From assembly GCA_945869715.1 (NCBI GenBank), contig CAMBPP010000015.1, positions 1 to 17,935 of the forward strand: a stretch of DNA of 17,935 bases. Reading direction: 5' to 3'. Positions 7,621-14,859 of the stretch are shown here, piece after piece. The notes beneath the pieces are model-generated. The model made no database searches. It was not told where the DNA came from and saw only the letters and a program-made list of their open reading frames with translations. Within the stretch, counting starts at the first letter, position 1; each line of letters starts with the position of its first letter. The stretch is from Bifidobacterium breve. GTDB taxonomy: Bacteria > Actinomycetota > Acidimicrobiia > Acidimicrobiales > Ilumatobacteraceae. The position numbers were made by a program, and so were the translations under genes.

Positions 7621-8810
7621 GCAAGTACACATTTACATCAGAGAGTGTTACCGAGGGTCACCCCGACAAAATGGCAGACCAAGTTTCTGATGCCGTGCTC
7701 GACGCCATCTTGATGGAAGATCCTCATGCTCGTGTTGCGTGTGAAACTTTGCTCACCACAGGCTTGTGTATCGTCGCTGGTGAAATTTCTACAAATGCTT
7801 ACGTTCCAATTCCCGACATCGCTCGCGCAGTCATCAACGAAATTGGCTACGACAATGCTCTCTTTGGTTTCGATGGCAACACCTGCGGAGTCATGGTCAC
7901 CCTCGATGCACAGAGCCCCGACATCGCCCAAGGCGTCGACTCCAGCGAAGAAGTGCGTAAGGGTAAAAGCGGTGAAGACATTCTGAATAGTCAAGGTGCT
8001 GGCGACCAAGGAATGATGTTTGGTTACGCATGTAACGAGACCGACGACCTCATGCCTCTTCCTATTTGGCTCGCACACCGCATGGCAGAGCGCCTGACCG
8101 AAGTGCGTAAGTCGGGAGCAATTCCATACCTGCGCCCAGACGGTAAAACTCAGGTCACCTTTGACTACGAAGACGGCAAGCCTGTTCGGTTGAAAACAGT
8201 GCTCATTTCTACTCAGCACGCCGCAGAAGCCGATCGCGATACTGTCATTCGTCCTGACCTCATCGAGCAAGTCATTCGCCCAGTTATTCCTGCGCAATTC
8301 CTCGATGACAATTACGACATCTTCGTGAACCCAACCGGCAAATTCGTGTTGGGTGGCCCACATGCCGATACAGGTCTCACCGGACGCAAAATTATCGTAG
8401 ATACATATGGTGGTATGGGTCGTCACGGTGGTGGAGCCTTCTCAGGTAAAGACCCATCGAAGGTCGACCGCTCTGGTGCCTACGCTGCACGTTGGGTAGC
8501 TAAGCATGTTGTCGCCTCAGGCGCTGCAACTCGCTGTGAAGTACAAGTTGCCTATGCAATTGGTGTCGCGCACCCCGTCAGCATTTTGGTGGAAACATTC
8601 GGAACTGAAGTTGTTCCGAACGCGGTCATCGAAGAAGCAGTGCGCAACGTATTCGACCTGCGTCCTGCCGCAATTGTTCGTGACCTCGACCTTAAGCGTC
8701 CGATCTATCGCAAGACTGCTGCATATGGTCACTTCGGTCGCGCATTGCCGCAGTTCACGTGGGAGCACACTTCACGCCTCGCCGAGTTCAAGGCGGCTGT
8801 CAAGCTCTGA
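7617..8810 (+). CDS. metK: S-adenosylmethionine synthetase
   Basis: This enzyme makes S-adenosylmethionine from methionine and ATP. The protein is 397 residues, typical for the family. Motifs seen are ESVTEGHPDKMADQ with catalytic His15, the GAGDQG hexapeptide at 127-132, GGPHADTGLTGRKIIVDTYG near 246-265, and the P-loop-like GGGAFSGKD at 271-279. The start is GTG 7617, which overlaps the coaBC stop as GTGA and has an AGGAG ribosome site at 7607-7611, five bases upstream. No SAM riboswitch is possible here because there is no leader. Translation is coupled to coaBC. Confidence 0.98.
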   Translation: MSKYTFTSESVTEGHPDKMADQVSDAVLDAILMEDPHARVACETLLTTGLCIVAGEISTNAYVPIPDIARAVINEIGYDNALFGFDGNTCGVMVTLDAQSPDIAQGVDSSEEVRKGKSGEDILNSQGAGDQGMMFGYACNETDDLMPLPIWLAHRMAERLTEVRKSGAIPYLRPDGKTQVTFDYEDGKPVRLKTVLISTQHAAEADRDTVIRPDLIEQVIRPVIPAQFLDDNYDIFVNPTGKFVLGGPHADTGLTGRKIIVDTYGGMGRHGGGAFSGKDPSKVDRSGAYAARWVAKHVVASGAATRCEVQVAYAIGVAHPVSILVETFGTEVVPNAVIEEAVRNVFDLRPAAIVRDLDLKRPIYRKTAAYGHFGRALPQFTWEHTSRLAEFKAAVKL

Positions 8811-8839
8811 ACCAGCATGAGTTCATCTCTACACCCTCG

Positions 8840-10597
8840 TTGGGTAGGCGCATTGTTCGTGTTGTGCCCAATGTGAGTGGAGTGAATAAAACTTTCGATT
8901 ACCTTGTGCCCGAGTCCTTGAAAAATGTCAAGGTCGGCAGCATCGTTCGCGTTGAACTTCAAGGTCGTCGTGTCGATGCATGGATCATTTCTGAAGTTGA
9001 GTACCCGTCGAGCGAAATCAACTTCAAAGAGGTCATCAGCTTTCTCTCAGAAGGACCATCAAAGGAAGTAGTGCAACTGTCTCAGTGGGCAGCAGAGCGT
9101 TTTTGTGGCCCGTTGAGAGCCGTTCTTTCCTCTGCGAGCCCATCTCTTCGCATCAAGCAATTGGGAACACGTCACAGCGGGGCAACTCGTAAATCGGGTC
9201 AACGAGGTGTTGTCGCAGAGGCTGAAGAACTTTTTGACAACCAGCGAGGTGGAGTGCTCGTGTGGCCAGCTCCACGCCCGTTACGCCCTGTGCTTGAATC
9301 TGGCATTTCACGGGGAAGAACGCTTGTTGTTACCCCGTCAGTAGGTTTTGCTCGCACCATTGCGCAGGCTCTTCGGCGAGAAGGTTTATCGGTTGCTTTA
9401 ATGCCAGACGATTGGCAGCGCGCCGCTGAAGGTGTCGATGTGGTGGTAGGTGCACGTAGTGCCGTGTGGGCATCTATCCCAGAACTCAAGAGCATCATTG
9501 TGCTCGATGAACATGATGAACGCTTGCAAGATGAGCGCAGTCCTACATGGCATTCCCGAGATGTAGCAATTGAAAGAGCGCGCGCCCTTGGTATTCCATG
9601 TCTATTGGTTTCTCCGCTTCCAACAGTTTCAGCAACGTATTGGGCAGAGTCACAAGCAGTGCGTTTCGTTGAACCAGCATCGGGTGATTGGCCAGCCATA
9701 GAGGTAGTTGACCCGTACAGCGATTTGGGTGACGAAGAGAAGCCTCAATTTGGACTCCTTTCATCACGGCTCATTGAAGTTCTGCGCGACAAGTCGAAAA
9801 CCGTTGTGTGTATTTTAAATACCAAGGGTCGGTCACGCCTGTTGTCGTGTAAGGTATGTAAGGCAATTATTCGTTGTGAAAATTGCGACGCAGCTGTTAT
9901 TCAAAATGATGAAGGACTATTGGAGTGCAATCGCTGCGGTGCTCATCGCCCCGCTACGTGCCAGTCGTGCTCAAGCAATGCTCTAGCCCTCTTGCGCAAA
10001 GGAGTGGCCAAGATGCGCGATGAAATTGAAAAGGCGGCGTTGCGCCAAGTTGTTGAATTGTCAGCAGAAACAACCGTTGCTGCAAATGCGGCGACTTTGG
10101 TGTACATCGGCACCGAAGCAGCGTTGCATCGCGTTTCCTCGGCCGATGTGGTCGTCTTTTTAGACTTCGACAATGAGCTGTTTGCGCCTACCTATAGAGC
10201 AGGTGAGCAGGCGTGGACATTGCTGATACATGCAATCCGACTCCTCAAGGGGTCCAGCGAGGCGCTCATTGTCTTGCAGTCGCAAGACGCGTCAAATGCG
10301 CAGTACAACGATTTTGTTTCGCCAGAGCCGCAACTGCTCATTGAACGCGAGCAAAACAAACGCAAGGTAATGCAGTTGCCTCCGTACGCGGCAATGGCCC
10401 GTGTAGTTTTCGCCGACCCAACCTTCAACCCAGCCGATTGGGCACATTGCAAACTTGCTTTCTCTTCTAGTGTGAAGTCTGCAGAGTTTCTTGTACGGGC
10501 GGAAAATGACGAAGCACTGTCACAAGGTATTGCCCAATTACGCGACGAGTTATCGAGTCGGTTTCGTTGCTATGTCGATCCGATGCGTTACGCATAA
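8840..10597 (+). CDS. priA: Primosomal protein N' (PriA), helicase-inactive actinobacterial form
   Basis: PriA recognises stalled forks and restarts replication. The N-terminal DNA-binding domain is clear (VRVVPNVSGVNKTFDYLVP onward). Where helicase PriA has its Walker A GxTGSGKT, this protein has VLVWPAPRPLRP, and the DEEH box is reduced to LDEHDER. ATP hydrolysis is therefore unlikely, as is known for actinobacterial homologues. The zinc-binding region is complete: eight cysteines in four CxxC pairs (CKVC, CENC, CNRC, CQSC) at about 337-377, DNA 9848-9970. The start is uncertain. TTG 8840 puts the fold at the usual distance (585 aa); GTG 8759 would overlap metK by 52 bases and GTG 8864 would trim the first strand. 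None has a good ribosome site. The 3' end overlaps the converging methyltransferase gene. Confidence 0.9.
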   Translation: MGRRIVRVVPNVSGVNKTFDYLVPESLKNVKVGSIVRVELQGRRVDAWIISEVEYPSSEINFKEVISFLSEGPSKEVVQLSQWAAERFCGPLRAVLSSASPSLRIKQLGTRHSGATRKSGQRGVVAEAEELFDNQRGGVLVWPAPRPLRPVLESGISRGRTLVVTPSVGFARTIAQALRREGLSVALMPDDWQRAAEGVDVVVGARSAVWASIPELKSIIVLDEHDERLQDERSPTWHSRDVAIERARALGIPCLLVSPLPTVSATYWAESQAVRFVEPASGDWPAIEVVDPYSDLGDEEKPQFGLLSSRLIEVLRDKSKTVVCILNTKGRSRLLSCKVCKAIIRCENCDAAVIQNDEGLLECNRCGAHRPATCQSCSSNALALLRKGVAKMRDEIEKAALRQVVELSAETTVAANAATLVYIGTEAALHRVSSADVVVFLDFDNELFAPTYRAGEQAWTLLIHAIRLLKGSSEALIVLQSQDASNAQYNDFVSPEPQLLIEREQNKRKVMQLPPYAAMARVVFADPTFNPADWAHCKLAFSSSVKSAEFLVRAENDEALSQGIAQLRDELSSRFRCYVDPMRYA

Positions 10598-11197
10598 GAC
10601 GCGGAATCCCTTTTTGCTCCCCAGACGTTTGACGTCAAAACCATTTTCAACAATCCATTGTGCAAGAGAATCGGAACCAAGATTTTTTTGCACCACAAGC
10701 CAAGCTTCTCCTGTTGGGGACAACCGAGGTAGCCATCTGAGGAGCAACTCATGCAGTGCATCTTTCCCGATGCGAATGGGCGGATTGCTCCAGATGAGAT
10801 CAAACTGAATGTCGCTTGGAACATTGTCGGGAGTTTCCACGTGAATGTTTTTGACCTGTGCAATGTTGATATTTCGCAGTACAAGGTCGCGGGCGCGCGG
10901 GTTGACGTCTAGTGCCCACACCGTGCTTGCGGGAGCAAGTTTTGCCATGCATAAAGACATCGGTCCCCAGCCGCATCCAAGGTCGAGGAAGTTGCCACGT
11001 TCTGGTGGTGGAGGCACCAAAGTGAAAAAGACTGCGGTTCCTCTGTCGAGGTGGTCGTAGCTAAAGACGCCCCTGTCGCTCTTTGCAAGGAAATCATGAC
11101 CATAGGCGTTCCAATTGACATCTCGTACTGCAGAGCCAATGTTTGCGAGGTCACCTTCTTCGGAGGAAAAATAATGTTGCTGCGCTCCTGAGTTCAT
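10550..11197 (-). CDS. SAM-dependent methyltransferase, RsmC/RlmG-like small-domain type
   Basis: This is a 215-residue class I methyltransferase of the MTS family that usually modifies guanine N2 in rRNA; the exact target is not determinable. The SAM-binding motif FLDLGCGWGPMSL is at 70-82, followed by the acidic LDVNPRAR at 97-103 and the catalytic NPPIRIGK at 138-145, the NPP signature of N-methylating enzymes acting on bases. The HYFSSEEGD opening is typical of the actinobacterial small form, which lacks the duplicated N-terminal domain of RsmC. The ATG at 11197 has an AAGG nine bases upstream; longer in-frame reading would run through def. It diverges from def with 19 bases between starts and overlaps the end of priA by 48 bases, tail to tail. 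Confidence 0.87.
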   Translation of the reverse strand: MNSGAQQHYFSSEEGDLANIGSAVRDVNWNAYGHDFLAKSDRGVFSYDHLDRGTAVFFTLVPPPPERGNFLDLGCGWGPMSLCMAKLAPASTVWALDVNPRARDLVLRNINIAQVKNIHVETPDNVPSDIQFDLIWSNPPIRIGKDALHELLLRWLPRLSPTGEAWLVVQKNLGSDSLAQWIVENGFDVKRLGSKKGFRVLCVTHRIDIATKPTR

Positions 11198-11203
11198 CGT
11201 AGA

Positions 11204-11209
11204 TAGCCT
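11204..11209 (+). promoter_or_regulatory. Possible -10 element for def within the divergent spacer
   Basis: TAGCCT fits TANNNT and ends seven bases before GTG 11217. def has no spaced Shine-Dalgarno site, so a leaderless message is plausible. The element overlaps the ribosome site of the divergent methyltransferase. No -35 is recognisable. Confidence 0.3.
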
Positions 11210-11216
11210 TGCAGGT

Positions 11217-11768
11217 GTGGGATATGAAATCAGGACATATGGCGATCCGGTATTGAAGTCGCAATCGCTTGTAATTGAAAATATCGACGACAAGTTGGTG
11301 CGCCTCACCGATGCAATGCTCGACATCATGTACGACGCTCCAGGCATTGGCTTGGCAGCTCCTCAAATTGGTGTTCAAAAACAACTCTTCGTCTATGACA
11401 TTGGTGACGGGGCAGAGGTGCTCATTAATCCGGTCGTGGTCGAGTCAAGCGGCGAATGGGTGTACGAAGAAGGTTGTCTGTCTATTCCTGGTCTCTATGT
11501 CGAGATGGTTCGTCCCAAAGAGATTCTTCTCAAAGGCATTAATATTGATGGTGAAGAAGTTTCGGTTGAGGCCGACGAACTCTTGGCGCGACTCTTTCAG
11601 CATGAACTCGACCACTTGAATGGCGTCTTGATGTTTGAACGCATGACGCCAGATCAGCGAACCGAAGCTTTAGCGGAATACCGTCGCTTAACAGAAGCAC
11701 TCGACGATGCCTCTGGAGTGCGAGAGAAAATCAAGAGTCAAGAGCCCAAGGTCATCAAACTGAAGTAG
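11217..11768 (+). CDS. def: Peptide deformylase
   Basis: This metalloenzyme removes the formyl group from new polypeptides in the cytosol. All three family motifs are present in the 183-residue product: GIGLAAPQ at 43-50, EGCLS at 85-89 with the metal ligand Cys87, and HELDH at 129-133 with two His ligands and the catalytic Glu. The sequence EIRTYGDPVL at the N-terminus matches family members and supports GTG 11217. A charged tail of about 25 residues follows the core. The gene is followed at once by fmt, whose product adds the formyl group that this enzyme removes, the classic pairing. Confidence 0.96.
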   Translation: MGYEIRTYGDPVLKSQSLVIENIDDKLVRLTDAMLDIMYDAPGIGLAAPQIGVQKQLFVYDIGDGAEVLINPVVVESSGEWVYEEGCLSIPGLYVEMVRPKEILLKGINIDGEEVSVEADELLARLFQHELDHLNGVLMFERMTPDQRTEALAEYRRLTEALDDASGVREKIKSQEPKVIKLK

Positions 11769-11785
11769 GAATTATCGCATCTCTA

Positions 11786-12760
11786 CTGGTACCCGCGCCT
11801 TCTGGGCCTACTGAACGCGTCATCTTTTTTGGTACTCCAGAAATTTCGAGTGAAGTGCTCACGTTGCTCATTGAGAGCGGAATACACGTTGAAGCAGTTG
11901 TAACGCGTCCCGACAAACGGCGTGGTCGCGGCTCTGATACTTCGCCATCTCCTGTAAAGGCCGCAGCAGCCCATTTCAATATTCCATGTTTCGATTCCAT
12001 CGATGCAGTGGTGTCCGAGCTCCAAAATCGAGACTCTCTCGCAGGCCTTACCGGTGTGGTCGTTGCCTATGGGCGCATCTTGAAAGAACCGCTCATTTCT
12101 CTGATTCCGCTCGTCAACCTGCATTTTTCCTTGTTGCCGCGTTGGCGTGGCGCTGCACCTGTTGAGCGCGCAATTTTAACTGGTGACGCAAAGACTGGTT
12201 CGAGCATCATGCAGATAGAAGAGGGACTCGACACGGGGGGCGTTTATTCAGCTGAGGAAGTGGAGATACTCACTCACGAGAGTGCAGATGAATTACGTTC
12301 ACGACTCGGAGTGGTAGGGGCGCAGCAGTTAGTACACATGTTGCGTCATGGTTTTCCAGAGCCGACAGCACAAGTTGGTGAACCAGTACATGCGGAAAAG
12401 ATTTCTCCGTTTGAATTGCAAATCAATTGGAACGAGCCGGCAAAAAATGCTGTGCGACGGGTGCGTTTGGGTGGCGCGTTTACGAATTTCAGAAATCAAC
12501 GCGTCAAGGTTCTCGATGCCCGTGTGGCCGAATCTGTATCAGACAATATTGCGAACAACAGTTTTGCTATTGGCGCAGTAACGGAAGTACGAAAAGACGG
12601 AATGATGGTGCGTACAGTAGATGGCTATCTACTTGTTGTGCATGTGCAAGCAGAAAGCAAAAAACCCATGCTGGCCAGAGACTGGGCAAATGGGTTACGA
12701 GTGGCCGTCGGCGATCAATTTGAGTTTCTCTCTTCTTCTACAAATAAGGATGCAACATGA
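11786..12760 (+). CDS. fmt: Methionyl-tRNA formyltransferase with non-canonical start codon
   Basis: This enzyme formylates the initiator Met-tRNA using 10-formyltetrahydrofolate. Catalytic signature: NLHFSLLPRWRGAAPVERAI holds the Asn and His of the active site (DNA about 12116-12175), and GLDTG supplies the Asp. The C-terminal tRNA-binding domain includes LGGAFTNFRNQRVKVLDA. The conserved first strand RVIFFGTPEISSEVL (DNA 11816-11860) lies upstream of the first GTG at 11855, so that GTG cannot be the true start. The frame is open back to 11639 but contains no ATG, GTG or TTG. Candidates are ATT 11771 (two bases after the def stop), ATC 11774 and CTG 11786. CTG is given here as the shortest that keeps the fold (324 aa), but the choice is uncertain. 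The end overlaps the next gene as ATGA. Confidence 0.93.
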   Translation: MVPAPSGPTERVIFFGTPEISSEVLTLLIESGIHVEAVVTRPDKRRGRGSDTSPSPVKAAAAHFNIPCFDSIDAVVSELQNRDSLAGLTGVVVAYGRILKEPLISLIPLVNLHFSLLPRWRGAAPVERAILTGDAKTGSSIMQIEEGLDTGGVYSAEEVEILTHESADELRSRLGVVGAQQLVHMLRHGFPEPTAQVGEPVHAEKISPFELQINWNEPAKNAVRRVRLGGAFTNFRNQRVKVLDARVAESVSDNIANNSFAIGAVTEVRKDGMMVRTVDGYLLVVHVQAESKKPMLARDWANGLRVAVGDQFEFLSSSTNKDAT

Positions 12761-13233
12761 CCACCGCGTGGCAGGCAAAAGTTCTCACAGTCAGCGACGG
12801 AGTATCAACGGGTCATCGTGAAGATCTCTCTGGTCGAGCACTGGTTGCGTTTCTCGAAGAGCATGGGTTTGTGGTGGTCGAGCATGCCCTGTGTGCCGAT
12901 GGGGCAGAAACGGTGTTCGCACAACTCCTGACTATGACCAGTGAATTCTCTGGTCTTGTGGTCTCCACGGGTGGCACGGGGTTTTCTCCCCGCGATGAAA
13001 CTCCGGAAGGTGCTGTACGAATTATTCAGCGACTTGCTCCTGGTTTGTCAGAAGCAATGCGGGCAGTAAACCCGCTAGGTCGACTCTCGCGAGGAGTTGC
13101 CGGAGTAGTGGGGCAGTGCATCGTGGTGACAACGCCCGGTAGCCCCAAAGGCTGTGTTGAGCAGCTCAGCGCCATTATTGATGTACTCCCACATGCTCTT
13201 GCATTGCTATGTGAGACCCCAACGCAGCACTGA
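12757..13233 (+). CDS. MogA/MoaB-type molybdopterin adenylyltransferase family protein
   Basis: This family adenylylates molybdopterin before molybdenum insertion. The 158-residue, single-domain protein shows AKVLTVSDGVSTGHREDLSG at the start, then VVSTGGTGFSPRDETPEGA (residues about 67-85), the molybdopterin-binding loop, then VVTTPGSPKGC near 124-134 and a closing helix. This is a MoaB/Mog domain without the extra domains of MoeA or CinA. No other molybdenum cofactor gene is nearby, so MogA versus MoaB function cannot be assigned. ATG 12757 overlaps the fmt stop as ATGA and has an AAGGA site six bases upstream, so expression is coupled to def-fmt. Confidence 0.88.
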   Translation: MTTAWQAKVLTVSDGVSTGHREDLSGRALVAFLEEHGFVVVEHALCADGAETVFAQLLTMTSEFSGLVVSTGGTGFSPRDETPEGAVRIIQRLAPGLSEAMRAVNPLGRLSRGVAGVVGQCIVVTTPGSPKGCVEQLSAIIDVLPHALALLCETPTQH

Positions 13234-13269
13234 GAGCAATAATCCCGAGGCATCCATAACGTGTTCTCC

Positions 13270-13275
13270 TAAGAT
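13270..13275 (+). promoter_or_regulatory. -10 element for a leaderless hisG transcript
   Basis: TAAGAT is a close match to the bacterial TATAAT/TANNNT -10 and ends exactly six bases before GTG 13282, the spacing expected when transcription begins at the start codon. No usable Shine-Dalgarno site precedes hisG, since the AAGG at 13278-13281 directly abuts the GTG. No TTGACA-like -35 is visible 16-18 bases upstream. Confidence 0.55.
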
Positions 13276-13281
13276 GCAAGG

Positions 13282-14154
13282 GTGCTTCGCCTCGTCTTGC
13301 CTAAAGGTTCATTAGAAAAAGCTACCCTCGAACTTTTTGAGGCTGCCGATCTCACCGTCATTCGTTCGTCATCAGTTGATTATCGCGCGTCTATTGACGA
13401 CCCACGTGTAGTTGAAGTGCGTATCTTGCGTCCTCAAGAAATTCCCGTGTATGTCGCTGAAGGCCTCTTTGACCTTGGCATTACAGGCCGCGACTGGGTG
13501 GAAGAAACCAGCAGCGATGTTCATAGTTTGGGCGAATTGCAATATTCAAAAGCAACAAACAATCCAGTTCGCGTTGTGGTTGCTGTCGATGGAAATTCTT
13601 CAGTTCAACGCACAGAAGACTTACCTGCGGGCGTGCGAGTGGCGAGCGAATATCCTGAAATGACCAAGCGTTATTTTGCCGCCAAAGGAATACAGGCCGA
13701 TGTGCGGTTGTCGTACGGAGCAAGCGAAGCAAAAATTCCCGACATCGCAGATTGCGTTGTTGACATTACGGAAACCGGTAGGGCACTACGTGCGGCTGGG
13801 CTGCGTATTATCGACACCATTCTCACTAGCTATACTGAACTCATTGCTCACCCAGCCGCGTGGGCGAACCCAGAAAAGCGTCACGCAATGGAGCAACTCC
13901 ACACATTGCTCCTCGGAACCTTGGAAGCGCGTGGGCAAGTTCTGGTAAAGCTCAACGTGAGTGAAGCAAGTTTTGAAAAAGTTTTGAAAGTATTGCCATC
14001 AGCCAAGTCGCCAACGGTCAGCCGCTTGGCGTCTGGCGACTACGCCATCGAGTCTGTGGTACAAAAGCGCACCATCAATACGGTCATCCCTGCTCTCAAA
14101 GATGCAGGGGCCAGCGACATTCTTGAAATCCCCATCTCCAAAATTATTCACTAA
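13282..14154 (+). CDS. hisG: ATP phosphoribosyltransferase, long form
   Basis: This is the first and feedback-controlled step of histidine synthesis, joining ATP and PRPP. At 290 residues it is the long, self-sufficient form that does not need HisZ. The catalytic part has LRLVLPKGSLEKATLELF at 2-19, GLFDLGITGRDWVEE at 61-75, and the PRPP-binding VDITETGRALRAAGL at 160-174. The last 75 residues are the ACT-like regulatory domain that binds histidine, with SPTVSRLASGDYAIESVV at 243-260 and IPALKDAGASDILEIPISKI to the end. GTG 13282 starts directly at the conserved LRL strand and follows a well-spaced -10, so hisG appears to open its own transcription unit. No other his gene is present in the window. 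Confidence 0.97.
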   Translation: MLRLVLPKGSLEKATLELFEAADLTVIRSSSVDYRASIDDPRVVEVRILRPQEIPVYVAEGLFDLGITGRDWVEETSSDVHSLGELQYSKATNNPVRVVVAVDGNSSVQRTEDLPAGVRVASEYPEMTKRYFAAKGIQADVRLSYGASEAKIPDIADCVVDITETGRALRAAGLRIIDTILTSYTELIAHPAAWANPEKRHAMEQLHTLLLGTLEARGQVLVKLNVSEASFEKVLKVLPSAKSPTVSRLASGDYAIESVVQKRTINTVIPALKDAGASDILEIPISKIIH

Positions 14155-14157
14155 TTC

Positions 14158-14400
14158 ATGGGAACCTTTGCCGCAACCGATGCCCCTTTTGTGGAAGGCG
14201 TTCATGTTGGCTTCGTGGCTGAGTTCGATTCTCCGGCGGGTCTTGGTTATATCGACTCTGCCAATGGCAATCGCTATTTCTTTCACTGCATAGCTATTGC
14301 TGACGGTTCGCGCGAAATAGCGGTGGGTCAAAAGGTACTTTTTGAAATTGTCATGCGTTTTAATAAGTCAGAAGCATGGAATATTCAGAAAAACGACTAG
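14158..14400 (+). CDS. Divergent cold-shock-domain protein
   Basis: This small (80 aa) protein reads as a single OB-fold cold-shock domain, expected to bind single-stranded RNA or DNA. The RNP1-like segment is GLGYI at 28-32 and the RNP2-like segment is YFFHCIAI at 40-47. The frame of the fold, V-x-F-D then G-x-G-Y-I, FFHC, and GQKVLFEIV with a final EAWNIQ, follows CspA order. RNP1 has Leu where KGFGFI has Phe, and RNP2 has Cys where VHF is usual, so nucleic-acid contacts may differ. A ten-residue N-terminal extension precedes the domain. It starts three bases after the hisG stop with no ribosome site, implying coupling to hisG. Confidence 0.72.
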   Translation: MGTFAATDAPFVEGVHVGFVAEFDSPAGLGYIDSANGNRYFFHCIAIADGSREIAVGQKVLFEIVMRFNKSEAWNIQKND

Positions 14401-14741
14401 CCCATCTCCTCTTCGTCTTTCAATAACGCATCTTTAATTTGTACAAAGGCAATACGAATATTGTCTAGCGCCAACTTTAAAGTTGCTTCCTCGTCACCAA
14501 GGCGTCCTTCGAGACCCTCCACCAAGCACGCCACCGAGTCGATGGCGAGAGCCGCTTCAAAGAGGCGAGGCGGTTGAGCAGACAAGTGAATAGCGGCGAG
14601 TTCATAGAGACCCATGACGTGGTTCACCACAACGACCTCGGCAGGAACTTCGGCGAGGCGCTGGCGGGTCTCGGCCAAGGCTTCGGCTGCCTCAGCTAAG
14701 TCGATGTCTGCTTCTTGGGGGATTGCACTGTCGTTAGGCAT
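14397..14741 (-). CDS. DUF1844-like conserved actinobacterial protein
   Basis: The product is about 114 residues from ATG 14741, acidic, and entirely helical in appearance. Two parts are visible: an Ala/Glu-rich region (IDLAEAAEALAETRQRLAEV) and then a helical core with VVNHVMGLYELAAIHLSAQP, FEAALAIDSVACLVEGLEGR and LKLALDNIRIAFVQIKDAL. The pattern of a short helical protein with EAALAIDSVACLVE and a position divergent to infC matches DUF1844 proteins of actinobacteria. Its function is unknown and I assign none. In-frame sequence upstream of ATG 14741 (to 14846) looks non-coding, with Cys- and Pro-rich residues. The stop shares the palindrome CTAG with the convergent cold-shock gene. Confidence 0.75.
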   Translation of the reverse strand: MPNDSAIPQEADIDLAEAAEALAETRQRLAEVPAEVVVVNHVMGLYELAAIHLSAQPPRLFEAALAIDSVACLVEGLEGRLGDEEATLKLALDNIRIAFVQIKDALLKDEEEMG

Positions 14742-14859
14742 ATTCACGGAGGTGACGGTACTTGGCAAAAGCGGTTGAAGGCAGCATTTTGGCGGTAGTC
14801 TTTCCAGCAATACATCGGCAAAAGTGGGTTCGCCCCACCCAGCCACCCCGTTAGCGGGA

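Noticed and set aside
7638..8426. 262-codon open frame on the minus strand inside metK
   Set aside because: It lies fully antisense to an intact, well-conserved metK; its product shows no family features and is best explained by codon bias of the sense gene.
9199..9699. 166-codon minus-strand frame inside priA
   Set aside because: It is a Ser/Arg/Thr-rich shadow of a conserved gene with no motif.
11761..11830. Frameshift that would link fmt to a canonical start in another frame
   Set aside because: No ATG, GTG or TTG exists in any + frame between the def stop and the conserved FFGTPE, so a simple indel would not restore one; a substitution error remains possible.
11855..11857. GTG as the fmt start
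   Set aside because: It would remove the conserved RVIFFGTPEI strand, which is plainly encoded in frame upstream.
14742..14846. N-terminal extension of the DUF1844-like protein to 14846
   Set aside because: The extra residues are Cys/Pro/Leu-rich and unlike the helical core; ATG 14741 fits the family length better.
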